A stretch of DNA of 64,000 bases from assembly GCF_030398385.1 (NCBI RefSeq), contig NZ_JAOAOQ010000005.1:62001-126000 (forward strand), read 5' to 3'. This stretch comes from Aquibium sp. ELW1220. GTDB lineage: Bacteria > Pseudomonadota > Alphaproteobacteria > Rhizobiales > Rhizobiaceae. Positions 8,798 to 16,952 of the stretch are shown piece after piece (position 1 is the first letter of the stretch; every line of letters begins with the position of its first letter). A model generated the notes under the pieces. It saw only the letters and a program-made list of their open reading frames with translations. It searched no databases and was not told where the DNA came from. Both the position numbers and the translations under genes were made by a program.

Positions 8798-9703
8798 TCA
8801 GTTGGTCTTTGCTTTGCGCAAGTCGATCATGGTCTGGTAGGCATCGTGCGTGATCGGCGCGAAGCCCGCCGTCTCGCCTGCGGCCATCTTGTAGGCGCAG
8901 TCCTTGTCCTTGGCATGCAGGCCCTTCAGGAAGTCGACCATCTGGGTCTTGACGTCCGCCGGCAGCGCGCGGCGCAGCACGATCGGACCTTCCGGGATCG
9001 GCTTGGACTTCCAGATCTCGACGATGTCGTTCATGTCGACGATGCCGGAATCGACCGCCTTGCGAAGCGCACCCGAGTTGTAGCCGTCCTCCCAGGCGCC
9101 CTGGCCGTCGGCCCAGGTCACGCCGGCATCGACGTCGCCGTTGACGACCGCGACGATGGTCTGCTCATGGCCACCGGTGAAGACGACTTCGCCGAAGTAG
9201 ACGCCGTTGTCCATCGTGGCGCCGGTCTCCTGCGGGATCTCGACCGACGGGATGAGGTAGCCGGAGGTCGAGTTCGGGTCGCCGAAGCCGAACTTCTTGC
9301 CCTTCATTTCGGCGAGCGACGTGATGCCCGAATCCTTGCGGGCGAAGCCGATCGAGTGGTAGGCGAACGAACCGTCGAGATTGGTCTTGACCAACACGAC
9401 GTCGACAGCTTCCGGGTTGGTCAGATAGGTCTTGGCGTAAGCCGAAGCGCCGAGCCAGGCCATGTCGATGGTGCCGCCCAGCAGGCCCTGAATCACGCCA
9501 TCATAGTCGGCCGGAGTGAAGATCTTGGTCGGGACGCCGAGCAGTTCCTCGGTGTAGGCGCGAACGCACTCGTTCGAGGTCAGCCGGTCCTGGGCGTTCT
9601 CGCCGCCGAGAACGCCGATGCGGAATTCGCTGATCTTGTCCTGGGCCATGGCCGGGGCGGCCAGGGCGGCGGTCGCGAGCAGCGCTGCGAGCAGTTTCTT
9701 CAT
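8798..9703 (-). CDS. phnD: Phosphonate ABC transporter substrate-binding protein PhnD
   Basis: A 301-residue periplasmic binding protein with a clear Sec signal peptide (MKKLLAALLATAALAAPAMA). It shows PhnD-type features: IGVLGGENAQDRL near the mature N-terminus, a PADYDGVIQGLLGGTIDMAW segment and DPNSTSGYLIPS. It captures phosphonate or phosphate and delivers it to PhnE1/E2. ATG 9703 is supported by an AGGAGA site. The same frame continues upstream to 9919 without a plausible protein start. Confidence 0.93.
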   Translation of the reverse strand: MKKLLAALLATAALAAPAMAQDKISEFRIGVLGGENAQDRLTSNECVRAYTEELLGVPTKIFTPADYDGVIQGLLGGTIDMAWLGASAYAKTYLTNPEAVDVVLVKTNLDGSFAYHSIGFARKDSGITSLAEMKGKKFGFGDPNSTSGYLIPSVEIPQETGATMDNGVYFGEVVFTGGHEQTIVAVVNGDVDAGVTWADGQGAWEDGYNSGALRKAVDSGIVDMNDIVEIWKSKPIPEGPIVLRRALPADVKTQMVDFLKGLHAKDKDCAYKMAAGETAGFAPITHDAYQTMIDLRKAKTN

Positions 9704-9758
9704 GAGGTCTCTCCTTTGGACGATGGTCCGCGACCGTCGGTCGTCGGATGGGGCAAAC

Positions 9759-10577
9759 TCAAAGCGCGTAGGCAGGCTCGAGCGACGGCGCGGGCCGCGA
9801 CAGGGTTTCGATGGAGGTGGAGGTGGCTTCTTCGGAGAAGCTCTCGTCGGCGCCGTAGATGTCGCGGGCGGCAGATGTGGTGAGTTCGTCGGGCAGACCG
9901 TCGAAAACGATCTCGCCACCCCGCATGCCGATGACCCGGTCGCAATAGCGACGCGCGGTGTCGAGCGTGTGCAGGTTGCACACGATCATGCGACCGTCCT
10001 CGTCGTGGATCTTGCGCAGCGCGTCCATCACCACCTGCGCGTTCATCGGGTCGAGCGAGGCGATGGGTTCATCTGCTAGGATGATCTTGGGGTCCTGCAT
10101 CAGGGCGCGCGCGATCGCCACGCGCTGCTGCTGGCCGCCGGACAGCGCCTCCACACGCTTCTGCGCATGATCGGCGATGCCCAGACGCTCCAGGATGTCG
10201 ATGGCCTGATGGATGTCCTCGCGCGGAAAAAGGTTGAAGACGGTGGAAAGCGTCGAGCGGCGGTTCAGCGTTCCGTGGAGCACGTTGGACACCACGTCGA
10301 GCCGGGGCACGAGGTTGAACTGCTGGAAGATCATGGCGCAATCGCGCTGCCAGGACCGAAGCGCAGCGCCTCGCAGGGCCGACACCTCGGTTCCGGCGAA
10401 GGTGATGCTGCCCTCCGAGGGGTCGATCAGCCGGTTGATCATCCGCAGCAGGGTGGACTTGCCGGCGCCGGAGCGACCGATGATACCCACCATCTGGCCT
10501 TCGGGAATGCGAATGTCGACGTTCTTGACGGCGACGTTGGTGCCGAAGCGGCGCGTCACCTTGCGGATATCGAGCAT
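9759..10577 (-). CDS. phnC: Phosphonate ABC transporter ATP-binding protein PhnC
   Basis: A 272-residue ABC ATPase with Walker A GRSGAGKS at residues 34-41, Q-loop FQQFN near 85, signature LSGGQ at 145-149 and Walker B ILADE at 166-170. It energises uptake through PhnE1/E2. The length and the start [11 protein letters not shown] fit PhnC/PhoC. It is the first gene of phnC-D-E1-E2 and has a triple PHO box 68-96 bases upstream of its ATG, so PhoB control under phosphate starvation is expected. An AGGGAG site precedes the start. Confidence 0.94.
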   Translation of the reverse strand: MLDIRKVTRRFGTNVAVKNVDIRIPEGQMVGIIGRSGAGKSTLLRMINRLIDPSEGSITFAGTEVSALRGAALRSWQRDCAMIFQQFNLVPRLDVVSNVLHGTLNRRSTLSTVFNLFPREDIHQAIDILERLGIADHAQKRVEALSGGQQQRVAIARALMQDPKIILADEPIASLDPMNAQVVMDALRKIHDEDGRMIVCNLHTLDTARRYCDRVIGMRGGEIVFDGLPDELTTSAARDIYGADESFSEEATSTSIETLSRPAPSLEPAYAL

Positions 10578-10644
10578 GGAACTCCCTGTCGCGCTTTTTG
10601 TCTCGCGTCGGGAGAACCGGGTATCGGACTTCGGTGAAGGCCGG

Positions 10645-10673
10645 ATGTCAGCTCTGTGACAGTTGTGTTACGG
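10645..10673 (-). promoter_or_regulatory. Triple PHO box upstream of phnC
   Basis: On the minus strand three heptamers recur with an 11-base period: CCGTAAC, CTGTCAC and CTGACAT, separated by ACAA and AGAG. The last two match the PHO-box consensus (CTGTCAT-N4-CTGTCAY) at 13 of 14 positions. The array ends 67 bases before the phnC start, a normal distance for PhoB activation. I could not pick a convincing -10 hexamer downstream. The site is read directly; PhoB binding is inferred. Confidence 0.8.
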
Positions 10674-10696
10674 TTCACAGGACCCGTGCGCGAGCC

Positions 10697-11320
10697 TCAA
10701 GCCGGCTCCAGAGGCCTGACCGGCTGGCGGAGAATCGTCCGCAGGCGTCCCGGCTCCACGCGGCGCGGATCGGACAGGTAGATCTCGTGATGCGGACCGT
10801 TGAAGGTAAGCCGGCTATTTGGCATGACATCGTCGTGCAGACGGGCCAGAACCGGCCCCTCGTCGCCGTAGCTCCCCAGGTGCAGCGTCTGCAGGCAGCG
10901 ACCCTCGGCATAGGCCTGGAAGCGGAGCGTCGGAGGCGGGTCGCCGAGCTTGCCGCAGGACTTGGCGACGGCCGCGTCGAAGGCGCTCCCGTCGACGAAC
11001 GGCGGCACCATGATCATCATGGTCCACCGCCACTGGTCCTTGCGGCGGCGCACGAAGGCCGCCGGATCGTCGGCGTGCCACAGGCCCTCCAGAGGGGGCA
11101 CCACGTAGTCGATGCCGAGGCTCGCCTTCGCCGCGAACTTCATGGCGTAGGCGGTGGAATAGAGCCATTCCAGGGCGCGTCGATAGGCCGGCGCCGTGTT
11201 CGGATCGCCGTCACCGTCGATCTGCACAAAGGTCATCGAGGGGACCTCCACCTCGACGAACCGTCCGGCGGGCGCGGTGTAGAGGAGGCGGTCCCGCGTC
11301 CGGAAGTCGATTTTCTCCAT
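10697..11320 (-). CDS. GyrI-like small-molecule-binding domain protein
   Basis: A 207-residue protein with features of the GyrI/AraC-effector-type ligand-binding fold: VPSMTFVQIDGDGDPN near the N-terminus, then EWLYSTAYAMKF and PLEGLW. No DNA-binding domain is present, so it is a stand-alone ligand-binding protein. ATG 11320 is chosen because the conserved region begins there. It lies 38 bases after the phn-type acetyltransferase and before the phnC PHO box, so it is probably the last gene of the phnGHIJKL transcript. A link to phosphonate metabolism is positional only. Confidence 0.7.
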   Translation of the reverse strand: MEKIDFRTRDRLLYTAPAGRFVEVEVPSMTFVQIDGDGDPNTAPAYRRALEWLYSTAYAMKFAAKASLGIDYVVPPLEGLWHADDPAAFVRRRKDQWRWTMMIMVPPFVDGSAFDAAVAKSCGKLGDPPPTLRFQAYAEGRCLQTLHLGSYGDEGPVLARLHDDVMPNSRLTFNGPHHEIYLSDPRRVEPGRLRTILRQPVRPLEPA

Positions 11321-11358
11321 TCGTCGCTCCGTGCGCCGGCCGAACGGCCGTTCTGGGC

Positions 11359-11973
11359 CTATCCGCCGTGCTTCTCCAGAAAGGCGCCCGCTGACAGCGT
11401 GCGGAAGTCCTCGAGCGCGGCGCGCAGGCGGTCGTGGTCCCAATCCCACCAGGCCAACGCCTGATATCGCTCTGCGGTGCGCCGGTCAAAGCGCTCGCGG
11501 ATCTGTCGGGCTGGCACGCCGCCCACGATCGAATAAGGCGCGACGTCCTTAGAGACGACTGCGCCTGCGCCGATCACCGCGCCGTCGCCCACGGTCACGC
11601 CGGGCAGGATCGTCGCGCCATGGCCGAGCCAGGTGTCGTGGCCGATCGTTACCCGGTTCTCGCGCCGCCAGCCGAAGAAGCTCTCGTCGTTCTCCGCGTC
11701 GGGCCAGTAGTCGGCCGAGCGATACGTGAAATGATGCAGCGTCGGTCGCCACGTCGGGTGATTGGTTGCGTTGAGGCGACAGGCGGCGGCAATGTTGGCG
11801 AACTTGCCGATCTCGGCACACCAGACCGAGCCGTCCTGCATGATGTAGGAGTAGTCGCCGATGGTCGAATCGGCGATGCGGCAACGGTCCGCCACCTCCG
11901 TGTAGCGTCCGAGCGTCGAGTTCGAGATTTCGGCCGTGGGGTGGACAAGCGGCTCGGGCGCGAGTTTGGTCAT
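11359..11973 (-). CDS. Phosphonate-locus hexapeptide-repeat acetyltransferase
   Basis: A 204-residue left-handed beta-helix (LbH) transferase. Hexapeptide repeats run through [19 protein letters not shown] and again through [18 protein letters not shown]. The insert with [12 protein letters not shown] between them is typical of the chloramphenicol/xenobiotic acetyltransferase branch. Members of the TIGR03308 type occur in C-P lyase loci, where they may acetylate aminophosphonates; this is not shown here. ATG 11973 overlaps the phnL stop region by 4 bases, so it is translated with phnL. The frame upstream to 12564 is only an antisense-free extension inside phnL. Confidence 0.85.
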   Translation of the reverse strand: MTKLAPEPLVHPTAEISNSTLGRYTEVADRCRIADSTIGDYSYIMQDGSVWCAEIGKFANIAAACRLNATNHPTWRPTLHHFTYRSADYWPDAENDESFFGWRRENRVTIGHDTWLGHGATILPGVTVGDGAVIGAGAVVSKDVAPYSIVGGVPARQIRERFDRRTAERYQALAWWDWDHDRLRAALEDFRTLSAGAFLEKHGG

Positions 11974-12680
11974 GCGGCCACCCGCTTCGGCGCAAAGCTG
12001 GTGACGTCGATCACCATGTCGGCCACGGCCTCGCGCACGTCCTGATCGTGGAAGATGCCGAGCAGCGCGACGCCGGCCTGCTTCTTCTCGGCGATCAGGT
12101 CGATGACGACCTGCCGGTTCACCGCGTCGAGAGAGGCCGTCGGCTCGTCGAGCAGCAGGATCGGATGGTCGGTGATGAAGCCACGCGCGATGTTGACGCG
12201 CTGCTGTTCGCCGCCGGAAAACGTCGCGGGCGGCAGCGACCACAGCGTCTTCGGCAGGTTCAGCCGTTCCAGCAGCGCGGCTGCCCTGTCGCGGGCCGCG
12301 TCGCGGTCGCCGCCCGCCGCCGTCAGCGGTTCCGCCACGACGTCGAGGGCCGAGACGCGCGGCACCGTGCGCAGGAACTGGCTGACATAGCCGATCGTCT
12401 CGCGCCGCACAGCCAGCACCACGCGCGGCGCGGCGCGGGCGAGATCGACCAGCGTGCCGCGGTGCTGCACGATGATCTGGCCGGCATCGACGCCGTAATT
12501 GCCGTAGAGCATCTTCAGGATCGAACTCTTGCCGGCGCCCGACGGCCCGCCGAGCACCGCGCATTTGCCGGCCTTCAGCGAGAATGACACATCCTCAACG
12601 ACTGGCAGTTTCAGCCCGCCGCGCAGATGCATGACGAAGCCCTTGGCGACTTCGGAAACGACGAGGGGAGTTGCCATCAT
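11970..12680 (-). CDS. phnL: C-P lyase system ABC-type protein PhnL
   Basis: A 236-residue ABC-family ATPase of the C-P lyase locus with Walker [10 protein letters not shown] near residue 40, signature FSGGEQQR and Walker [12 protein letters not shown]. In characterised systems PhnL works with PhnK on the C-P lyase core rather than in import. Three tandem start codons (GTG 12683, ATG 12680, ATG 12677) sit at the phnK stop; ATG 12680 forms an ATGA overlap and is preferred. The end overlaps the acetyltransferase start. Confidence 0.92.
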   Translation of the reverse strand: MMATPLVVSEVAKGFVMHLRGGLKLPVVEDVSFSLKAGKCAVLGGPSGAGKSSILKMLYGNYGVDAGQIIVQHRGTLVDLARAAPRVVLAVRRETIGYVSQFLRTVPRVSALDVVAEPLTAAGGDRDAARDRAAALLERLNLPKTLWSLPPATFSGGEQQRVNIARGFITDHPILLLDEPTASLDAVNRQVVIDLIAEKKQAGVALLGIFHDQDVREAVADMVIDVTSFAPKRVAA

Positions 12681-13480
12681 CACACCTGCAGGATCGAGGA
12701 AACGAGCAACTGGGTGTAGGCCTCGCGCGGATCGTCGAGCACGCGGTCGGTCAGCCCGGTCTCGATGACGCGGCCGTCCTTCATCACCATCATGCGGTGC
12801 GACAGCAGTCGCGCGACGGCAAGATCGTGCGTAACGACGATCGCGGCCAGACCGAGATCGGCCACAAGCCCGCGCAGCAGGTCGAGCAGGCGGGCCTGCA
12901 CCGACACGTCCAGTCCGCCGGTCGGCTCGTCCATGAACACGAGGCGCGGCGACGTCACGAGATTGCGGGCGATCTGCAGCCGCTGCCGCATGCCGCCCGA
13001 AAACGCGCGCGGCTCGTCGTCGATCCGGTCGGCGTCGATCTCGACCCGGCCGAGCCAGTCGATCGCGGTCGAGCGGATGTTGCCGTAGTGCCGGTCGCCG
13101 ATCGCCATCAGCCGTTCGCCGACATTGGCACCGGCCGAGACCGTCATGCGCAGACCGTCGGCCGGGTTCTGGTGGACGAAGCCCCAGTCGGTGCGCATCA
13201 GGAAACGGCGCTCCGCCTCGCTCATGCGGTAGAGTTCGCGCCAGGTTTGGTCGCGCATGCGGTAGGATACGGAGCCGGAGGTCGGCAGCAGCCGCGACGA
13301 GATGCAGTTGAGCAGCGTCGTCTTGCCGGAGCCGGATTCACCCACCACCGCCAGCACCTCGCCGGGCCACAGCTCGAAAGACACGTCCTCGCAGCCGGTG
13401 CGCGCACCATAGGATTTCGAAACCGACGAAACGCGCAGCAGCGGGCCGTCGTCTGCCCGCGAGGAAACATGAGCGTTCAT
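12680..13480 (-). CDS. phnK: C-P lyase system ABC-type protein PhnK
   Basis: A 266-residue ABC-family ATPase with Walker A GESGSGKT at residues 47-54, signature FSGGMRQRLQIARNL and Walker B VFMDEPTGGLD. PhnK binds the PhnGHIJ core complex in characterised systems. ATG 13480 overlaps the phnJ stop as ATGA and gives the expected length. An upstream extension to 13627 lies inside phnJ and is not used. Confidence 0.93.
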   Translation of the reverse strand: MNAHVSSRADDGPLLRVSSVSKSYGARTGCEDVSFELWPGEVLAVVGESGSGKTTLLNCISSRLLPTSGSVSYRMRDQTWRELYRMSEAERRFLMRTDWGFVHQNPADGLRMTVSAGANVGERLMAIGDRHYGNIRSTAIDWLGRVEIDADRIDDEPRAFSGGMRQRLQIARNLVTSPRLVFMDEPTGGLDVSVQARLLDLLRGLVADLGLAAIVVTHDLAVARLLSHRMMVMKDGRVIETGLTDRVLDDPREAYTQLLVSSILQV

Positions 13481-14355
13481 CGCACGTCCTCCATCGCCAT
13501 GCCGAGCTCGCCGACATGTCCCGCCTCGCGCCGCTTTTCGCAGAAGTCGGTGTCGGAGCAGACGAACATGCGCCCGCCCCGGTCGTCGAGGATCACCTCG
13601 TCGAGATAGACCTGCTCGGCGCCGCACAGCGCGCAGGGCCTGTCGAAAGTCTGCACTTCGAAAGGATGGTCCTCGAAATCCAGGCTGACGACCTTCGTGT
13701 AGGGCGGAATCGCGTAGATGCGCTGTTCGCGGCCGGCGCCGAAGAGCTGCAGCGCCGCCGACATGTGCATCTTCGGATTGTCGAACTTCGGCGTCGGCGA
13801 CGGGTCCATCACGTAGCGACCCTCGACCTTGACCGGATAGGCGTAGGTGGTGGCGATGTGACCGTTGCGGGCGATGTCCTCGTAGAGCTTGACGTGCATC
13901 AGCCCATATTCCTCCAGCGCGTGCATCTTGCGCGTTTCGGTCTCGCGTGGTTCCAGGAACCGTAGCGGCTCCGGGATCGGCACCTGGTAGACAAGCGTCT
14001 GGCCGTCGACGAGCGGCTGCTCCGGAATGCGGTGCCGGGTCTGGATGATCGTGGCCTTGGTCGTATCGGTGGTGGTCTCGACATCCGCGACCTTGCGGAA
14101 GAAGGCGCGGATGGACACCGCGTTCGTCGTGTCGTCTGCGCCCTGGTCGATGACCTTGAGCACGTCGTCCGGCCCGATGATCGATGCCGTCACCTGCACG
14201 CCGCCAGTTCCCCAGCCATAGGGCATAGGCATTTCGCGACTGGCGAAGGGCACCTGATAGCCTGGGATCGCGATGCCTTTCAGGATCGCGCGCCGGATCA
14301 TGCGCTTCGTCTGCTCGTCCAGGTAAGCGAAATTGTAGGTCGCGATGTCGCTCAT
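13477..14355 (-). CDS. phnJ: Alpha-D-ribose 1-methylphosphonate 5-phosphate C-P lyase PhnJ
   Basis: A 292-residue radical-SAM C-P lyase, the enzyme that breaks the carbon-phosphorus bond. The four key cysteines are at 241, 244, 266 and 272 (CALC, then C and C), and Gly32 lies in AIPGYQ. These are the same numbers reported for the iron-sulfur ligands, catalytic Cys272 and glycyl-radical Gly32 of Escherichia coli PhnJ, so the protein looks fully active. Its ribosome site is weak (GGATCGG). A 276-base gap carrying an opposite-strand ORF separates it from phnI, which is unusual because phnIJ are normally tightly coupled. Confidence 0.96.
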   Translation of the reverse strand: MSDIATYNFAYLDEQTKRMIRRAILKGIAIPGYQVPFASREMPMPYGWGTGGVQVTASIIGPDDVLKVIDQGADDTTNAVSIRAFFRKVADVETTTDTTKATIIQTRHRIPEQPLVDGQTLVYQVPIPEPLRFLEPRETETRKMHALEEYGLMHVKLYEDIARNGHIATTYAYPVKVEGRYVMDPSPTPKFDNPKMHMSAALQLFGAGREQRIYAIPPYTKVVSLDFEDHPFEVQTFDRPCALCGAEQVYLDEVILDDRGGRMFVCSDTDFCEKRREAGHVGELGMAMEDVR

Positions 14356-14431
14356 TTTACCGATCCGGTTGGGGTTGTTTCAACGCCTCGGCCATAAGGT
14401 TGGTATTCCAATGGGTTGAAGGGGAAACAAC

Positions 14432-14629
14432 ATGGATATCTTGACGGACATGCTGCCGCTGAAGTCGGCCATGTTGGCCATGGGCTGCGTGTCGGCGGTC
14501 GCAGTGCTTTTCGCGCTCGGTCGCGCCAGCGCGCGCAACTGGGATCATTCCTGTATCAGCCCCTTCGGCAGGCACGAGGGCGATGGCTGGACGGAACGCC
14601 GCGAGGCCAGGGTGAGGATTGAGGACTGA
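14432..14629 (+). CDS. Small membrane-anchored hypothetical protein inside the phnI-phnJ gap, opposite strand
   Basis: A 65-residue ORF on the plus strand between two minus-strand phn genes. An AAGGGGA site lies 7 bases before ATG 14432. A hydrophobic stretch at about residues 10-31 (KSAMLAMGCVSAVAVLFALG) predicts one membrane helix, followed by a polar, Arg/Glu-rich tail with one Cys. The stop lies 2 bases from the phnI stop (tail to tail). A weak promoter-like pair (TTGGGG 14369-14374, CATAAG 14393-14398) precedes it. I do not recognise a family. Coding is plausible but unproven. Confidence 0.5.
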   Translation: MDILTDMLPLKSAMLAMGCVSAVAVLFALGRASARNWDHSCISPFGRHEGDGWTERREARVRIED

Positions 14630-14631
14630 GC

Positions 14632-15738
14632 TCATTCGGCGGCTTCCTTTCGCGCGGAAGTAGCCCCCTGCCGTTCCTCGAACTCGCCGCGCATGCGCCG
14701 GACGAGGTCGAGTTCGGCCTGGAAGTCGACATAGTGCGGCAGCTTGAGGTGTTCGACGAAGCCGGTCGCCTGCACGTTGTCGGAGTGGGCGATCACGAAC
14801 TCCTGGTCCTGCGCCGGCGCGACGAGGTCCTCGCCAAACTCGCCAGCCCGCAGCGCCCGGTCGCACAGCGACATCGCCATCGCCTTGCGCTCCGATTGCC
14901 CCATGACCAGCCCGTAGCCGCGGGTGAATTGCGGCGGCGCCTTCATCGATCCCTTGAACTGGTTGACCATCTGGCACTCGGTCACGCGGATGCGGCCGAG
15001 CGGAACCGGGAAGGGTAGTTCGGGAACCTCGAGCTCGATCTCGACCTCGCCGATGCGAATCTCGCCGACGAAAGGATGCGAGCGGCCATAACCGCGCTGC
15101 GTCGAATACGCGAGCGCCAGCAGAAACCCTTCGTCGCCGCGCGACAGCGCCTGAAGGCGCACGTCGCGCTCCATCGGATATTCGGCCGGCTGACGCGTTA
15201 TGTCGCCTGGCTCGGTGCCGGTGGGCGCCGCGCCGTCCGGCTCGATCAGGCCCTCCTGCGCGAGGATTTCGGTCACGCGCGGCATAGGTTCGGGCGCCTC
15301 CGGACGCACAGCTGGCGCCTCGACGATTGCGTCGCCGGCAAGCTCCGGGTCGAGCAGACGGTGCGTGTAATCGAAGGTCGGCCCAAGCAACTGTCCCCCG
15401 GGCAGATCCTTGTAGGTGGCCGAGACACGCCGCTCCACCTGCATCGCCGCGGTGTCCACCGGACGCGAATAGCCGAAGCGCGGCAGGGTCGTCCGATAGG
15501 CGCGGGTGAGGAAGATCGCCTCGATCAGGTCGCCGCGCGCCTGCCGGATGGCGAGCGCGGCCAGTTCCCGGTCGTAGAGCGAGCCTTCCGCCATTACCCG
15601 GTCCACGGCGAGCGCCAGCTGCTCGACGATCTGGGCGAGGCCGAGAGCCGGAACGTCGCGGTCGCCCCGGCGACGGTCGGCGAGCAGGCGATGCGCATTG
15701 TCGATGGCGGCCTCGCCGCCCTTCACGGCTACATACAT
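14632..15738 (-). CDS. phnI: C-P lyase core subunit PhnI (carbon-phosphorus lyase complex)
   Basis: A 368-residue protein starting MYVAVKGGEAAI, the conserved PhnI N-terminus. PhnI, with PhnG, H and L, transfers the phosphonate to the 1-position of a purine nucleoside triphosphate; it has nucleosidase activity on its own in E. coli. Family segments visible are LPRFGYSRPVDT, KDLPGGQLLGPTFDYTHRLLD and SDNVQATGFVEHLKLPHYVDF. It begins 4 bases after phnH. Its stop is followed within 2 bases by the stop of the opposite-strand small ORF. Confidence 0.95.
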   Translation of the reverse strand: MYVAVKGGEAAIDNAHRLLADRRRGDRDVPALGLAQIVEQLALAVDRVMAEGSLYDRELAALAIRQARGDLIEAIFLTRAYRTTLPRFGYSRPVDTAAMQVERRVSATYKDLPGGQLLGPTFDYTHRLLDPELAGDAIVEAPAVRPEAPEPMPRVTEILAQEGLIEPDGAAPTGTEPGDITRQPAEYPMERDVRLQALSRGDEGFLLALAYSTQRGYGRSHPFVGEIRIGEVEIELEVPELPFPVPLGRIRVTECQMVNQFKGSMKAPPQFTRGYGLVMGQSERKAMAMSLCDRALRAGEFGEDLVAPAQDQEFVIAHSDNVQATGFVEHLKLPHYVDFQAELDLVRRMRGEFEERQGATSARKEAAE

Positions 15739-15742
15739 GGGC

Positions 15743-16360
15743 TCAGGCCTCCGTTTCGAAGATGCGTGTCGTGCGCGGCAGGCAGGCGATCGCACCGGGC
15801 GCAGTGAGGATCAGGTCGACGCCGCGCGGAAAGCGCGCCCGGTTCTGCTGCCACTGCGCTGCGAAATGGCGTGGCAGAGGGAATGGCGCGAGCGTCGCGC
15901 TCGTCTCGATCCCGGGCCCCTCGAGGTGCAGCGCACGGCCCTTGGTCAGCGTGTCTACCTGCAGGATCAGCGTCGTCGAGCGGTCGGGATATTCCTGCGA
16001 CCCTTGAGCGAAGTTCTCGAGTGCGATCAGTTCCCCTGGGCTCGAGACCAGTGCGAAATGCGCGTCGGCCGGGATGGTCGTCAGCGGCGCGCCGCAGTGG
16101 AAGCCGAGCCAGCCGCGCACGTCGGTCGACGTATCGAGCCGCGGGTCGAGCCACAGCGGAGTGTCGTGGTCGCAGAGCATCAACGCCACGGCCGCAGCTG
16201 TCGGCGTCAGCGGGGCGGGCGGTTGTGCGAGCGATGCCACGGCCTGAACCGTGCCTGGACGCGCCATCGCGGTCATCACCGCGCGAAACACAGCCTGCGC
16301 AGCCATGGGCGGGTTCTGGAAACCGCCCTCGATCGGAGTGCTCGTCAGGAAACCGCCCAT
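15743..16360 (-). CDS. phnH: C-P lyase core subunit PhnH
   Basis: A 205-residue PhnH protein, a non-catalytic core partner of PhnG, I and J. The FRAVMTAMARPGTVQ segment near the N-terminus and the final HFAAQWQQNRARFPRGVDLIL are typical of the family. ATG 16360 begins 1 base after the phnG stop. A longer frame upstream lies inside phnG. The next gene, phnI, starts 4 bases after its stop. Confidence 0.93.
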   Translation of the reverse strand: MGGFLTSTPIEGGFQNPPMAAQAVFRAVMTAMARPGTVQAVASLAQPPAPLTPTAAAVALMLCDHDTPLWLDPRLDTSTDVRGWLGFHCGAPLTTIPADAHFALVSSPGELIALENFAQGSQEYPDRSTTLILQVDTLTKGRALHLEGPGIETSATLAPFPLPRHFAAQWQQNRARFPRGVDLILTAPGAIACLPRTTRIFETEA

Positions 16361-16361
16361 G

Positions 16362-16817
16362 TCAATCCTCCCCGCGCACCATGGTGAAGAAGTCGACCCG
16401 CGTCGCAGCCGTCTCGGCGCGGCTTTGCGCATCGGCCTGCGAAGCCCTGGCGGCGAGCGGGGCGATGATCCGCTCCTCCACCGCTGCGCGCGTCTCGGCC
16501 CGCTGCCACAGCGCGTCGATCGTGGCGGAGATCCTCGCCTTCTCGCGGTCGCGGCCGAGGGCATAGGCGTGGCCGATCTCACCCGAGGCGAGCTTCACCG
16601 TGGCGCGCGTCACGGTCGCCTCGCCGAAATTGAAGGGAGCGCCGCCGCCGCCCATCCGCCCGCGCAACGTCACCAGCCCGGTCTCCGGGCCGCGCAGCGG
16701 CCTGGCCTCGACAATAAATCCGGCGTCCTGCCAAAGCGTCAGGAGATCGTCGGCAGGGGCGGCAGCAAGCGCCGCCATTGCCGCCTTGCGTCGGGCGTTC
16801 TCGTCTTGATCGCGCAT
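16362..16817 (-). CDS. phnG: C-P lyase core subunit PhnG
   Basis: A 151-residue subunit of the PhnGHIJ core. Diagnostic segments are ETGLVTLRGRMGGGGAPFNFGEATVTRATV and the C-terminal TRVDFFTMVRGED. The start at 16817 is preferred because it gives the usual length (about 150) and has GAGGGA 6 bases upstream; ATG 16841 is an in-frame alternative with a poorer site. It is the first gene of the phnGHIJKL transcript and is divergent from phnF across a control region with a PHO box and operator-like repeats. Confidence 0.92.
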   Translation of the reverse strand: MRDQDENARRKAAMAALAAAPADDLLTLWQDAGFIVEARPLRGPETGLVTLRGRMGGGGAPFNFGEATVTRATVKLASGEIGHAYALGRDREKARISATIDALWQRAETRAAVEERIIAPLAARASQADAQSRAETAATRVDFFTMVRGED

Positions 16818-16872
16818 GCGATCCCTCGGGGCGCTGGCCATGCCTGCGGGTCTCCGCTTTCTCGTTCAATTC

Positions 16873-16906
16873 GTCTATTGATATAGACAACTATACGAAC
16901 TATACG
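16873..16906. promoter_or_regulatory. Putative PhnF operator: inverted repeat plus tandem 9-mers
   Basis: GTCTAT-TGAT-ATAGAC (16873-16888) is a perfect 6-base inverted repeat. It is followed directly by two copies of AACTATACG (16889-16897 and 16898-16906). GTCTA/TAGAC half-sites are typical for PhnF/HutC-type GntR regulators. The block lies between the divergent phnF and phnG genes, overlaps the likely phnF promoter and lies downstream of the likely phnG start site, so it suits autorepression and repression of phnG. Sequence is direct; binding is inferred. Confidence 0.65.
16878..16906 (+). promoter_or_regulatory. Candidate sigma-70 promoter of phnF
   Basis: TTGATA (16878-16883) and TATACG (16901-16906) are separated by 17 bases, a good match to a housekeeping promoter, 46 bases upstream of the phnF ATG. 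Both hexamers lie inside the proposed PhnF operator, which would allow autoregulation. Confidence 0.5.
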
Positions 16907-16908
16907 TT

Positions 16909-16942
16909 TTCATATGCCTTGTCCATGACGGGCGCGTGACAG
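16909..16942 (-). promoter_or_regulatory. PHO box and -10 region of phnG
   Basis: On the minus strand CTGTCAC-GCGC-CCGTCAT (16942-16925) is an 18-base PHO box. Exactly 10 bases further on is TATGAA (16914-16909), the spacing and position of a -10 element in PhoB-dependent promoters. The PHO box also overlaps the ribosome site of the divergent phnF gene (AGGAG at 16941-16945). The motif is direct; PhoB control is inferred. Confidence 0.75.
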
Positions 16943-16952
16943 GAGAAACGGC

